The notes beneath the pieces are model-generated. The model did not search any database. It was not told where the DNA came from and saw only the letters and a program-made list of their open reading frames with translations. This document shows positions 44,954 to 55,131 of a stretch of 64,000 nt of DNA, in pieces. Location of the stretch: NCBI RefSeq assembly GCF_000974365.1, contig NZ_BAZW01000022.1:1-64000 (forward strand). The letters are read 5' to 3'. A program made the position numbers and the translations under genes. The stretch comes from Geofilum rubicundum JCM 15548. Its GTDB lineage: Bacteria; Bacteroidota; Bacteroidia; Bacteroidales; Marinilabiliaceae. Every line of letters starts with the position of its first letter. The first letter of the stretch is position 1.

Positions 44954-47900
44954 TATCTTTCAGTTTAAGCTTACGTTCCTCGCGCATACTATAAAGTACC
45001 GGAACAATAAAATAGGTAATAGAAGCCACCAACATACCACCAAAGGCCGGAATGGCCATGGGCACCATGATGTCGGAACCCCGTCCGGTAGATGTCAATA
45101 CTGGCAGCAGGGCAATTATGGTCGTCGCCGAAGTCATGATGGCCGGTTTAATCCTGCGCTGACCTGCTTCTACCACGGCGGCCCGGACTTCCTTCAGGTT
45201 GGTCGTCGCATTGCGCTTAAAGCTCTGATCGAGGTAAGTCCCCATAACCACACCATCATCGGTGGCCAGACCAAAGAGGGCTATAAAACCGACCCATACC
45301 GCCACACTCAGATTCACTGTACCCATTTGAAACAAGTCGCGCATATGGGTACCAAAGAGGGAGAAATCGACAAACCAGGTCTGACCATACAACCACAGCA
45401 TAATAAATCCGCCACTAAAGGCCATGGCCACACCGGTAAAAATCATCAAGGCGGTGGTCACCGACCGGAACTGGAAATAGAGAATAAGGAAGATGATCAT
45501 CAGCACCAGTGGGACAATGATCGACAAGCGCTTTTCGGCACGTACCTGATTCTCATAACTCCCTGAAAATTTATAGCTCACACCGGCAGGAACGATGAGG
45601 TCACCTGAGCTGATACGATCCTGGATGGCCTGTTGCGCATCGTTGACCACGTCCACTTCAGCGTAACCATCCCTTTTATCGAACAGCACATAACTCACCA
45701 GAAAAGTCTCCTCACTTTTAATCATTTGCGGTCCTTGCAGGTATTCAAAATCGACCAGCTGGGCCAGAGGTATCTGGGCGCCACAGGTGTGGGCACCAAA
45801 ATCTTACCCAGCGATTCAGGATCCTCCCGCAATTCACGCGGATAGCGCACCCGCACAGGAAAGCGCTCCCTTCCTTCAACCGTGGAAGTAATGGCCATAC
45901 CACCGATGGCTGTCTCGATGGTTTGTTGCACATCCTCCACATTCAATCCATAACGTGAGATGGCATCCCTATTAATATTCAGATGCAGATAGGGCTTACC
46001 GATGACCCGATCGGCAAAGGCCGCTTCGGCCTTAACCGAGGGCACCTCTTTTAGAATACCCTCCAGCTGCATACCAAAACCTTCGATCGTCTTCAAATCA
46101 GGTCCGTAAACCTTAATCCCCATGGGTGCCCGCATGCCCGTCTGCAGCATGACCAAACGTGTTTCAATGGGCTGCAATTTAGGCGCCGAAGTCACACCTG
46201 GAATTTTCACGACCTTCACAATTTCGTCCCAAATATCGTCGGGCGACTGGATGTGCGATCGCCAGTTTCGAAAATAAAGGCCACGGCTATCGGGGATCAA
46301 ATCACTACGCCCAACACCGTTGCCTAAAGCCGTCTCATGATCCAGTGTATCCCCATCTACTGTGATAAAACGATCCTCATCATCCGTTTTAAAACGCATC
46401 CGGTGTCCCCGGTCGTTCAGGATATATTCCGGTTTGTAGTTGATCACATTCTCGAACATTGAAACCGGCGCGGGGTCCAGAGCTGATTCTACCCGACCGA
46501 CCTTACCGACCGTCAGCGCCACCTCCGGAATATTGGTCAGCAACATGTCCAGTTGTCCCACCACCTTGCGGTTGTATTCCACACCTGAATGGGGCATGGA
46601 AGTCGGCATCAACAGAAAACTCCCCTCATCGAGCGAGGGCATGAACTCTTTGCCAATGCCCGGAAGCCCGTGCGCCATTGTCGACCAAACCTTAGAAGTT
46701 CGGACATTCCATCCTACCTGATCAAAGCCCTTGGCCACAAAGCCAAAGACAGTGTTAAATCCCAGCCAGATGGTCATTCCAAACATAATCAACACCAGCG
46801 GAATCAGCATAAACTTGGCTTTATGCGCTAAAGTCCAGCGCAAAATGGGGCGGTAGAAACGCTCCAAAACGGTAAAAAAGCCAAGTATAAGGCCCACCAA
46901 AACAGCTACAAAAATAATATTCAAAAGCGTGCTTTTTCCCGGACCCAGCGGCAACCAGTATGTGGCCAGCAGCCAGACCACAGCCAGCACAGCAATAATC
47001 AATTCCGCATGTTTCAATAAGCGGTTGTACCAGATGGTTGATTCTTGTTCATCCACCGTGTAAAAAAGTTTGACCAGTCCAACCGCCCCAAAAAGGAACA
47101 AGACCACACCACCCCATATATGACCAAAAATCAAGGCCGCTAAACCAATGACCATCAACAGACCGTTGCCCCATTTCAGAAAACGCTTGTCCTTTATTTT
47201 AAAACCAAAGAAAATGTGCGCCAGTGTGGGCAATATGAACAAGGCCACCAGTAATGCCGCCACCAGTGCAAAGGTCTTGGTAAAAGCCAAAGGCGTAAAT
47301 AATTTCCCCTCGGCAGCTCCATGGTAAAGACCGGAATAAAACTCACAATGGTGGTAGAAACGGCGGTAAGTATGGCTGAGGAGACCTCAGAGGCTCCATT
47401 ATACACTGTGGTGATCATTTTTTGTCCGGGAGGTGCCTCATCCACATGTTTGATCACATTCTCGGACAGAATAATACCCAAGTCGACCATGGTACCAATG
47501 GCAATGGCAATACCCGACAAGGCCACAATGTTCGCATCCACCCCAAAATAGCGCATGGCAATAAATACCATGAGCACGGCAATGGGGAGCAGACTGGAAA
47601 TTAAAACCGAAGCCCTCAGATTATAGATCATAACAATAATCACCAGAATGGTGATCAGGATCTGGAGCGAAAGCGCTTCCTCCAGGGTTCCCAGTGTCTC
47701 ATAAATCAACTCTGTACGATCGTAAAAGGGCACAATGGTCAGCTGACTCTCCACCCCATTGTCCAGCGTTTTAGACGGTAAACCCGGTGCAATTTCAGCC
47801 ATCTTATCCTTCACATTGTTGATCACCTGCAAAGGGTTGGATCCGTAGCGCGCCACCACAACGCCCCCCACCACTTCGGCCCCATCCTTATCGAGAAGCC

Positions 47901-48771
47901 CTCTGCGAGAGGCGGGTCCCAAAGCCACCACCGCCACATCCTTTATTCGGATGGGCACATTGTCCTGCACCGCCACAACGGCCCGTTCAATGTCCTCAAT
48001 GTTTTTGATGTAGCCGAGACCCCTTACCAGGTATTCCGCCTGATTGATTTCAATGGTCTTGGCCCCCACCTCTTTATTGGATTTTTGGACCGCCTGCATC
48101 ACCCGGTGCAGTGGAATATTGTAAGCCTGCAGGGCGTCAGGGTTCACATCTATCTGATACTCCTGGACAAAGCCGCCAATGGATGCCACTTCGGAGACCC
48201 CTTCTGCGGAATTAAGGCCATATTTTACATAAAAATCCTGAACCGTTCTTATTTCGTGCAAGTCCCACCCCCCGGTAGGATTTCCTTCCTTGTCGCGCCC
48301 CTCCAGCGTGTACCAGAACACCTGTCCCAGCGCCGTGGCATCCGGCCCCAAAGCCGGCTGCACACCGTCGGGCAGCAAGCCCGATGGCAGTGAATTCAGC
48401 TTCTCCAGAATACGCGAGCGCGACCAGTAAAACTCCACATCTTCGTCGAAAATGATATAAATGCTCGAAAAGCCGAAAATGGAAGAGCTCCGGATGGATT
48501 TCACCCCCGGAATGCCCAACAACGAAGTCGTCAGGGGATAAGAAATCTGGTCTTCAATATCTTGTGGCGACCGGCCCGCCCATGGGGTAAATACTATTTG
48601 CTGATTCTCCCCAATATCGGGAATGGCATCCACCGGCACCGGGTCGCGCGGCAGCGCACCCGTATCCCAGGCAAAGGGAGCAGTCATTATCCCCCAGCTG
48701 ACCAGTAGCGTCAACAGCAGAAAAGTGACCAACTTATTCTCCAAAAAGAATTTGATGATATGATTAAGCAT
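44940..48771 (-). CDS. cusA: CusA-type RND heavy-metal efflux pump (two frameshifts)
   Basis: 1277 aa when two missing bases are restored (near 47317 and 45781); the total then divides by three exactly. Typical CusA/CzcA features are present: GRSPQDIEDQISYPLTTSLL, LGQVFWYTLEG, and TM4 with VALSGIAIAIGTMVDLGIIL, whose Asp is a proton-relay residue. The C-terminal RND helices end …YSMREERKLKLKDNEQK. It is about 200 residues longer than E. coli CusA, because several extra hydrophobic helices lie between about residues 495 and 640 (GNGLLMVIGLAALIFGHIWG, ELIIAVLAVVWLLATYW). This insertion is found in Bacteroidota relatives. It exports Cu+/Ag+ by proton antiport. Both breaks sit in short G/C runs. 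Confidence 0.93.
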
Positions 48772-48788
48772 GGAAAATTGATTTTAAA

Positions 48789-48812
48789 TGTACAATACAC
48801 CAACAACCACAC
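48789..48812 (-). promoter_or_regulatory. Conserved block upstream of cusA (candidate metal-responsive operator)
   Basis: It matches 55132-55155 at 22 of 24 positions. It contains the near-palindrome TGTACAATACA (48789-48799), and on the minus strand the order is GTGTGGTTGTTGGTG-TATTGTACA. It lies 17-41 bp upstream of the cusA start and downstream of the HYC_CC_PP gene. The function is inferred from repetition and position only. Confidence 0.45.
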
Positions 48813-48850
48813 CTTTAATAAAGTGCGGGATCAATTATTGATTTTTAAAA

Positions 48851-49279
48851 TCAAATCAGGAAAGTCTGAAAAAGTACTTGAACGTCCTTTTCAAGTGGCG
48901 GTGATGGATATTCTGTGTAAATGTAGTTGGTTGAATTTGGCCTAACATCCAACTTCAAACCGGAATAAAAATAGACTACTGCAAAATCAACATTTAATGC
49001 GGTTTGAACAGCTTTTTTTACAAACTCATGGTCTAAATGAACCATTTGATATTCGTTTCCACAGCAGGGAACTTCATCAAAACCAACTCCCTTGGTACTA
49101 TTCTTTTCAGAATCATCGCAAGGTTCTTCATCAAGAGGCATTTCACAGCCCAAATGCGTCTCACCCCAAATGATCTTCGACTCCACGGATTCTCCACCGC
49201 AAAAGTGCGTACCAATGGCCAGATAAAGATGACTGGCCAAAAGAACCAAAGATAATAATATGGAAAAATGCTTCTTCAT
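48851..49279 (-). CDS. HYC_CC_PP-family small secreted protein (copy 1)
   Basis: 142 aa from MKKHFSILLSLVLLASHLYL at 49279; the open frame upstream lacks a leader. A signal peptide is followed by HFCGG, where the family has HYC. Further on are EVPCCGNEY (CC) and PSPPLEKDVQVLFQTFLI (PP). Cys and His residues suggest metal binding in the periplasm. The family recurs next to Cus-type efflux genes in Bacteroidota. A close paralogue with an identical C-terminal end lies at 55195-55623. It lies 79 bp upstream of cusA. Confidence 0.8.
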   Translation of the reverse strand: MKKHFSILLSLVLLASHLYLAIGTHFCGGESVESKIIWGETHLGCEMPLDEEPCDDSEKNSTKGVGFDEVPCCGNEYQMVHLDHEFVKKAVQTALNVDFAVVYFYSGLKLDVRPNSTNYIYTEYPSPPLEKDVQVLFQTFLI

Positions 49280-49365
49280 TAATAACTGTAACGTGAAATT
49301 ATCAAAAATGTTCGAGAAAAGAACCAATATAAAAGAAATTAATCCTACCACTCAAGGTGGATTTT

Positions 49366-49563
49366 TCAGTCTCTTTGCTTGGGCGGACACATAACCGAAC
49401 CATATGAACAAAACACACAACAATCGCCATCTTTTGGCTTAATTATATGCCTACAGTTGGGGCACTCGTAAAAAAAACTACAAGCGCTTTCCGGCATGGT
49501 TTCTTCCTTCTGGAATGCACAAACGGGACAAGTAATTATTGAACGGAGTTGAGTTGTTGTCAT
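49366..49563 (-). CDS. GDCCVxC-domain small protein (Cys form)
   Basis: 65 aa. It has four Cys clusters: ITCPVCAFQKEETMP, FYECPNCRHIIKPK, DGDCCVFCSYGSVMCPP. The GDCCVxC motif defines a small family linked to mercury and other metal resistance, in which one Cys is selenocysteine in some organisms; here it is encoded as Cys. It probably binds thiophilic metals. It lies between the HYC_CC_PP and SHOCT genes in the metal island. Confidence 0.82.
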   Translation of the reverse strand: MTTTQLRSIITCPVCAFQKEETMPESACSFFYECPNCRHIIKPKDGDCCVFCSYGSVMCPPKQRD

Positions 49564-49598
49564 AATTAGTAACTAAAAGTCCATTTTTGAACCGCCTA

Positions 49599-49820
49599 TT
49601 ACATTAAATCTCTTTTGCGCTCTTCAAACTCGTGCTGGTCGATTTCGCCTTTTGCATAGCGTTCCTTCAATAATTCGAGCGCTGATTTTCCGGCACTTTG
49701 AGTAGATGCAGCATCCCGATTCATAGATTTTATTACAAGCAGGACAATTGCAATCAGGACAACCAGACCGATGATCCACCACCAGCCCATTCCCCAGCCG
49801 TGTCCGTATTCTTCCATCAT
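49599..49820 (-). CDS. SHOCT-domain small membrane protein
   Basis: 73 aa from the ATG at 49820 (or 49817). A Shine-Dalgarno-like GGAG lies 8 bp upstream, which decides this start over longer open frames. One TM helix spans residues ~10-32 (WWWIIGLVVLIAIVLLVIKS). The C-terminal SHOCT motif SALELLKERYAKGEIDQHEF ends in EERKRDLM. SHOCT peptides often accompany metal or envelope genes; the function is unknown. Confidence 0.85.
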   Translation of the reverse strand: MMEEYGHGWGMGWWWIIGLVVLIAIVLLVIKSMNRDAASTQSAGKSALELLKERYAKGEIDQHEFEERKRDLM

Positions 49821-49836
49821 AATTTTCTCCTTTTTT

Positions 49837-50268
49837 TTATTGTTTATAATTGTTAATCCGAATGAGTTTGACAATATCGAGCCATACATTCTCAACCCTA
49901 ATGTTTTCAAGGGCAAAACCAGCTTTCAATAAATTATCAACCGTTTCGCGGTTGATGTTTGCCCCTTAGAGATGTAGGGGTACAAAGTTTAATGAATCCA
50001 TTAATGGCCCCATGATTTTATTATGGCTTCTCACGTGTTCGAGCATTACTATTTCTCCACCGTCTCTACAAACACGTTTTATCTCTTTAAGTCCCTGCAC
50101 CGGGTCGGGCATGTTTTTACCCGTACCAATTCCCACCTCCAGCACATGACCCTTTACTCCCGACAACAACTTTTCCCGCCATTTGGATGCAGTCAATTCC
50201 ATGGGTTTATCGAGGATGTCGTAAAACCTAGCAATTCGGTTGTAACATTTTTTTATTTTGTTGGTCAC
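49837..50268 (-). pseudogene. Decayed class I SAM methyltransferase
   Basis: The start MTNKIKKCYNRIARFYDILD and HVLEVGIGTGKNM (SAM motif I) are typical of small UbiE/phospholipid-type methyltransferases. Immediately after motif I the protein jumps to PDPVQGLKEIKRVCRDGGEI, so about 60-70 residues of the fold are missing in frame. A stop codon follows LNFVPLHL; beyond it the same frame continues GANINRETVDNLLKAGFALE to a second stop at 49837. Unlike other breaks in the window, this is a true deletion plus a nonsense codon. It lies 8 bp after the ATPase gene. Confidence 0.8.
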
Positions 50269-50276
50269 GGTATATT

Positions 50277-52768
50277 CTAAACAAATTTAACCCTTCTTAA
50301 TCGTAAGGCATTAGAAATAACCGAAACTGAACTAAAGCTCATGGCGGCAGCTGCAATCATAGGACTGAGTAAAATACCGAAAAATGGAAATAATACTCCT
50401 GCTGCAACAGGAACGCCCAGAGAATTGTATACAAAAGCAAAAAACAAATTCTGCTTTATATTGCGCATGACTTTGTGACTTAATGCACGTGCCCTTACAA
50501 TACCGTCCAAATCCCCCTTAACCAGCGTTACTGCAGCGCTTTGCATGGCAATGTCGGTTCCTGTTCCCATTGCAATGCCTATGTCAGCTTGTTCAAGTGC
50601 CGGAGCGTCATTGATTCCATCACCTGCCATGGCCACTTTCAAACCCTGAGATTGTAGCTCCTTCACTTTTTTGTATTTGTCCTCCGGAAGACAGTCTGCT
50701 TCAAAATCATTCAGTTCTAACTCATCGGCCACTGCTTTAGCAGTATACTTGTTATCACCGGTAAGCATATATACTTTCACACCCATGTTCTGCAAATCCT
50801 GAATGGCCTTGGCCGAAGATTTTTTAATGGTATCAGCCACACTAATAATCCCTTCAACCTTGTTTTCAATCAAAAGGTACATAACTGTTTGTCCGGTTAA
50901 TTGCCATTCCTTAACCATTTCCTGTTGTTCTTTTGGAAGCGTTGCTCCAAAATCATCAGACAATCGGCTGTTTCCGAGTCCAATACTTTTGCCGTCCAGA
51001 ACTCCTTTAACACCTTTACCGGTGACCGCTTTAAATTGTTCAACCTTTTGAAGTTCAATCCCCTTTTCTTTTGCACCATTTACTATAGCATTCGCAACCG
51101 GATGTTCACTGTTGGCATCTACAGATGCAGCTATTCTAAGTATATCCTCTTCGGACAATTCGCCAAACGAATGAAAAGACTTCAAAGCAGGTTTTCCTTC
51201 GGTAATGGTCCCGGTTTTGTCGATAATCAAGATGTCTATTTTATTCATTTCTTCTATAGCACTCGCATCTTTTACCAATACGCCAGCCTGGGCCATGCGA
51301 CCGGATCCAACCATTATTGACATGGGAGTTGCCAGTCCCAATGCACAGGGGCAGGCAATTATAAGCACAGCCACTGCATTCACAAAGGCATACACATAAG
51401 CCGGATCCGGCCCCCAAATTGCCCATATGGCAAAAGTCACTAAGGCAATACCTATGACAATCTGGACAAAATACTTAGCCACTACATCGGCCAATTTTTG
51501 AATGGGTGCGCGCGATCGACTGGCCTGATTGACCATTTCGATTATTTGAGCCAAAAGTGTGTCTCCGCCCACTTTTTCAGCTTTCATTTCGAACGAAGTA
51601 TTATCGTTGATGGTTCCTCCGGTAAGTTGGTCGTTTTGAGACTTATCCACCGGAATGGGTTCTCCTGTAATCATGCTCTCATCAACCACAGCATTACCCG
51701 TTGTGAGGACACCATCAACCGGTATTTTTTCTCCAGGTCGTACCCTCAAAATATCGCCTTTCTTTACTTCCTCAAGTGGTATTTCTGCTTCTTCCCCGTT
51801 GCGAATAACCCTTGCCACGGGTGGCACCAAATTCAGTAATGCTTTAATGGCAGAATTGGTTTTGCTGTGTGCCCGGAGCTCAAGCACCTGTCCCAACAAC
51901 ACCAGTGTTAAAATAACTGCGGCAGCTTCAAAATAAAGGTGGACATTACCGATGGCATCTTTGAACTGCTCAGGAAAAGCCCCCGGAATGAGCAAAGCAA
52001 ATACACTGAAAAGATAGGCGGCACCTACCCCTATGGATATTAAAGTCCACATATTAGGATTCCACCGGATGATAGAACTCCAGCCACGCTTAAAAAAGCC
52101 CCAACAAGAATAAAATACAACAGGCGTGGCCAATGCAAATTCAATCCAACCCCAAACTTTTCTAGAGGCAATTTTGTCCAATTCTAAAAATGGAATAAAT
52201 TCCGACATGGCAATGATGAATACGGGAATGCTTAAAGCCAGAGCCACCCGGAATTTCCTTACCATTATTTTGTAGGTATTATCTTCCTCGCTGCTTGCAT
52301 GCGCTTTTTCAGGAACGAGATCCATTCCGCATTTTGGGCAGCTGCAGGATGGTCCTGCTTCACTTCCGGGTGCATCGGGCAAGTATATATGGTCTGCTTG
52401 TTTCCCGGTACGGATTTGGTCTCCTCTTTTTTCAGATGCATTCCGCAAACCGGGCAATCACCAGGCTCATCGTAGGTTTTATCACCTTCGCAATGCATCG
52501 GACAAAAATACTTTGCAGGCCCTCCGGAATATGCCTCATGAGCGTGTTCATGAGCGTGTTCACTAGAATGATGTTGTTTGTGATCAGCCTCTTCATCGTC
52601 AACCGACACCAAGTCCATATTGCATACCGGGCAATTTCCAGACTCATCATAAACTTTGTCCCCCTCACATTTCATAGGGCAGTAAAATTGGTCCTTGTCT
52701 TTTCCCTCCATATCACTCAGATTTTCATTAACCGATCTTTCATTTTCATACGAATCGTTACTTAGCAT
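50277..52768 (-). CDS. copA: Copper/silver-translocating P1B-type ATPase with three HMBD repeats (one frameshift)
   Basis: 830 aa after one restored base near 52345. Three heavy-metal-binding domains open the protein ([12 protein letters not shown]…[20 protein letters not shown]…[20 protein letters not shown]…[11 protein letters not shown]), with a His-rich linker [13 protein letters not shown]. The P-type core follows: TGEP, CPC in [12 protein letters not shown], phosphorylation [26 protein letters not shown], then FVYNSLGVP and [15 protein letters not shown], the Cu+/Ag+ signature. It exports Cu+ from the cytoplasm. The break occurs inside the third repeat and is probably a sequencing deletion. 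Confidence 0.93.
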
Positions 52769-52780
52769 ACCACTTGCAAC

Positions 52781-53167
52781 TTACAACGATGCAATAGCCT
52801 TTTCCAATTTTGTTTTGATCTCTTTGGCAATACCAATGAGCTGATCATTGTCAACAGACATCATTGAGGCGGCCGGGTCAACAGCTGCTACTTCCACTTG
52901 ATTAACGCCGGTTTCCTGCACAATTACATTGCACGGAAGCATGGTGCCAATTTTATCTTCCAGCAACAGTGCTTGATGGGCATTTGGTGGATTGCAGGCA
53001 CCTAAAATTTTATATTTTCTAAAATCAACATCCAACTTTTCTTTTAATTTTTGCTGAATATCAATTTCCGAAAGAACGCCAAAACCTTCTTTTTTAAGCG
53101 CTTCAGTTACAAGCTCAATGGCTTTATCAAATTCTGCATTGATTGTCTTATTGATGTAGTAGGTCAT
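52781..53167 (-). CDS. DUF302-family protein
   Basis: 128 aa, MTYYINKTINAEFDKAIELV … KLEKAIASL. GFGVLSEIDIQQKLKEKLDV, YKILGACNPPNAHQALL and LLPCNVIV-like MLPCNVIVQETG are the DUF302 signature. The NPP-A-H and PCN residues may bind metal or a small ligand, but the role is unproven. It is cytoplasmic. It lies 12 bp upstream of the ATPase gene on the same strand, so it is part of the metal operon. Confidence 0.9.
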   Translation of the reverse strand: MTYYINKTINAEFDKAIELVTEALKKEGFGVLSEIDIQQKLKEKLDVDFRKYKILGACNPPNAHQALLLEDKIGTMLPCNVIVQETGVNQVEVAAVDPAASMMSVDNDQLIGIAKEIKTKLEKAIASL

Positions 53168-53388
53168 GACTAATAATTTTTTTTGATTATGAATAAAATG
53201 ATTTGATGGCTCATTCAGGTGGATTGCTATTTTCGGACAGCATGATCCTTATGTTTGAGTCTTTGCAGTCGTATGAACACACCCTGAAATACAAGTTATT
53301 AATAATTAATTCTTTACACAACCAAAAACACTACTAATTATAAAACAATATAACACTCGAACTTTCTCATTCAAATCAAATTTGAGCT

Positions 53389-53730
53389 TTAAATCGCGAG
53401 AATGCCGACTTCATCTGTCCTTATTTTATAAACCTCATCAACTGGAGAAATGCTCACCATACCATCCCCTTGGTAACCTGTCCGACCGTTTTGTTTTATT
53501 GTGTCTATGATTTTCTTGACGTGCTCATCCGCAGCAAGTATTTCGAGTTTGATAACTCTATAAGCCTCAGCAAAAGGATATTTATCACTGATGTGGTCTT
53601 TTTCCTGATCTGAATATTGGCCCGTGCCTTCACAATCAACAAAGGTCATACAGCAATAGCCCTCCTGCTTCAGGGCATTATACACTTCCTCGGCTTTCCT
53701 GTGCCTAATATAGGCTTTCACTAACTTCAT
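53389..53730 (-). CDS. PII-like signalling protein in the metal operon
   Basis: 113 aa, the PII length. The fold signature is visible: MKLVKAYIRHRKAEEVYNAL, a T-loop segment with GTGQYSDQEKD, and GYQGDGMVSISPVDEVYKIR in place of the GlnB GDGKIFV-x5-V-x-R-I-R-T. The T loop is short and lacks the GlnB uridylylated Tyr context. A PII subgroup encoded next to heavy-metal efflux genes, without a link to nitrogen, has been described, and this fits. The ligand is unknown. It lies upstream of the DUF302 gene. Confidence 0.82.
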   Translation of the reverse strand: MKLVKAYIRHRKAEEVYNALKQEGYCCMTFVDCEGTGQYSDQEKDHISDKYPFAEAYRVIKLEILAADEHVKKIIDTIKQNGRTGYQGDGMVSISPVDEVYKIRTDEVGILAI

Positions 53731-53775
53731 GGTATCATATTTTAGTTCAACAATGCATCTCGAAATATTTTTATT

Positions 53776-54027
53776 TTAATGATTTTGGGACTTCAATTTC
53801 TTTATCATTTCTTTATTATTCATATCTTCCGGGCAATTTGCCAGATCTTTTAGTTGGCATTTTAAGCAGCCACTGTTTTCATCCAACCCATTTTGAAAAT
53901 CGAATGCACAAGCATACCCTCCAAACTCCGCTTTTGGCTTAAAGAATAATTTTACACCCAATGCCAGCAATACGATGGCAAGCAAAATGACGGATATGAT
54001 TAACACTTTTAGAAACATAGTCTGCAT
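53776..54027 (-). CDS. Small Cys-containing membrane protein, no family recognised
   Basis: 83 aa. One N-terminal TM helix (MFLKVLIISVILLAIVLLAL then GVKLFF) is followed by a soluble part with four Cys (YACAFDFQNGLDENSGCLKC, then QLKDLANC). The Cys pattern C-x13-C-x2-C-x7-C suggests a metal or Fe-S site. It is not the NqrM protein, whose motif differs. Its place between the AraC and PII genes suggests a role in metal handling. Confidence 0.6.
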   Translation of the reverse strand: MQTMFLKVLIISVILLAIVLLALGVKLFFKPKAEFGGYACAFDFQNGLDENSGCLKCQLKDLANCPEDMNNKEMIKKLKSQNH

Positions 54028-54091
54028 CTTTAATGGTTAATCAAAATTATTGATAATCTGAGGATTAATCTTGCAAAATTATTGAACAGAC

Positions 54092-54662
54092 TTACATAAT
54101 TTTTGAATCTACGGAACCCTGTTTCATTCGCTTAAATTGATGGGGCGAGAAGCTGTATGCAACTTAAACTGATTCGAAAAATGAGAGGGACTGCTATACC
54201 CAAGCTCATATGAAATTTCTGCAAAATTTAGTTCATCGTAAAGGATCAGCATCTTTGCTCTTTCAATCCTTTGGTGAATCAGGAACTTTTCAATGGTAGT
54301 GCCTTCAAGCTCTGAAAAAACCATGCTGAGCAGACTGTAATCCCTACCTAACTTCAGAGCAAGGAAGGTGGATAAATTCAATTTCTCCTTCTCTGCAACT
54401 GAATTCTTTATCCAGTAAAATATCCAACCCTTAATTTGCTCAACTATTTGCCTTTGCCTTTCTTCCAGCATTTCAAAACCCAATTCCAGCAAGGCCATTT
54501 TAAGCTCTTGCATTTTTTTAATTTTGTCCTTGGGTAATGCAGTAACAATCTGGCCCATGCTCACCTTCTCATATCCAATCCCGAGTTTGTTCAATATTCC
54601 TCAACTGCCCATAAGCAGCGGGGACATACCATGTTTTTTATGTGAAGAATATTGGCTTCCAT
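54092..54662 (-). CDS. AraC-family regulator with N-terminal Cys-x2-Cys HMA-like domain (two frameshifts)
   Basis: 190 aa when two bases are restored (near 54597 and 54153). The start MEANILHIKNMVCPRCLWAV then EEILNKLGI shows a Met-x-Cys-x2-Cys metal site in an HMA-like N-terminal half (to about residue 75). The AraC DNA-binding domain covers about 85-175 (GTTIEKFLIHQRIERAKMLI, LNFAEISYELGYSSPSHFSN then QFKLHTGFSPHQFKR). It is short for AraC regulators. The ATG overlaps the stop of the upstream HMA gene (TAATG). It is a good candidate for the copper sensor of the island; the metal role is inference. Confidence 0.78.
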
Positions 54663-54997
54663 TATTTACTGTTTTTCTGTTTTAAATCACAACAATCTAA
54701 TTTTTTATTGCCAAATGATTCCCTATTACTCCTGGCCAGGTCATCAATAAAGCGTCTAAAAAAACCTTTCCGTCTCTTTTTTAACTCCCTTAAGGGATAA
54801 CCAGCATCTTTAATGATTTCTTTAACCATTTCCTCGGTAAGATGAAGAGAAACATATTCTATGCTGACTGATTGAGTAGCAATGTTTATTGACTCTATTC
54901 CCTTTACCTTTTCAAGATTTGATTTTAGTATAAAAATATCATCATCCTTCAGATGCTTTTTAAAACTTAAAACAATCTCCTTTTTATAATCGTCCAT
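54662..54997 (-). CDS. HMA-like metal-associated protein
   Basis: 111 aa, MDDYKKEIVLSFKKHLKDDD … LKQKNSK. An HMA-like beta-alpha-beta fold is suggested by VKGIESINIATQSVSIEYVS and EEMVKEIIKDAGYPLRELKK. The usual Cys-x2-Cys is absent from the metal loop. A C-terminal LDCCDLK may provide Cys ligands instead. It is coupled to the AraC gene by TAATG and is the first gene of the leftward unit from the promoter at 55044-55051. Confidence 0.7.
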   Translation of the reverse strand: MDDYKKEIVLSFKKHLKDDDIFILKSNLEKVKGIESINIATQSVSIEYVSLHLTEEMVKEIIKDAGYPLRELKKRRKGFFRRFIDDLARSNRESFGNKKLDCCDLKQKNSK

Positions 54998-55043
54998 AAT
55001 CAGTTTTATTTTACATTCAAGAAAGTGTAAATTCCAACAACTA

Positions 55044-55051
55044 CAAATGTA
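55044..55051 (-). promoter_or_regulatory. Candidate -7 box of the HMA-araC metal operon
   Basis: TACATTTG on the minus strand, 47 bp upstream of the ATG at 54997. The -33 element is not ideally spaced: TTTG lies 25 nt upstream (55077-55080). Confidence 0.5.
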
Positions 55052-55131
55052 TTATGCTTACTTACAAAAACTTAGGCAAAGTTGAGATTTTACACATCAG
55101 ATTTAATGCATAATAGGTAATTATTCGAAAT

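Noticed and set aside
49366-49563. Selenoprotein form of the GDCCVxC family
   Set aside because: The motif is encoded by Cys codons with no in-frame TGA in that position.
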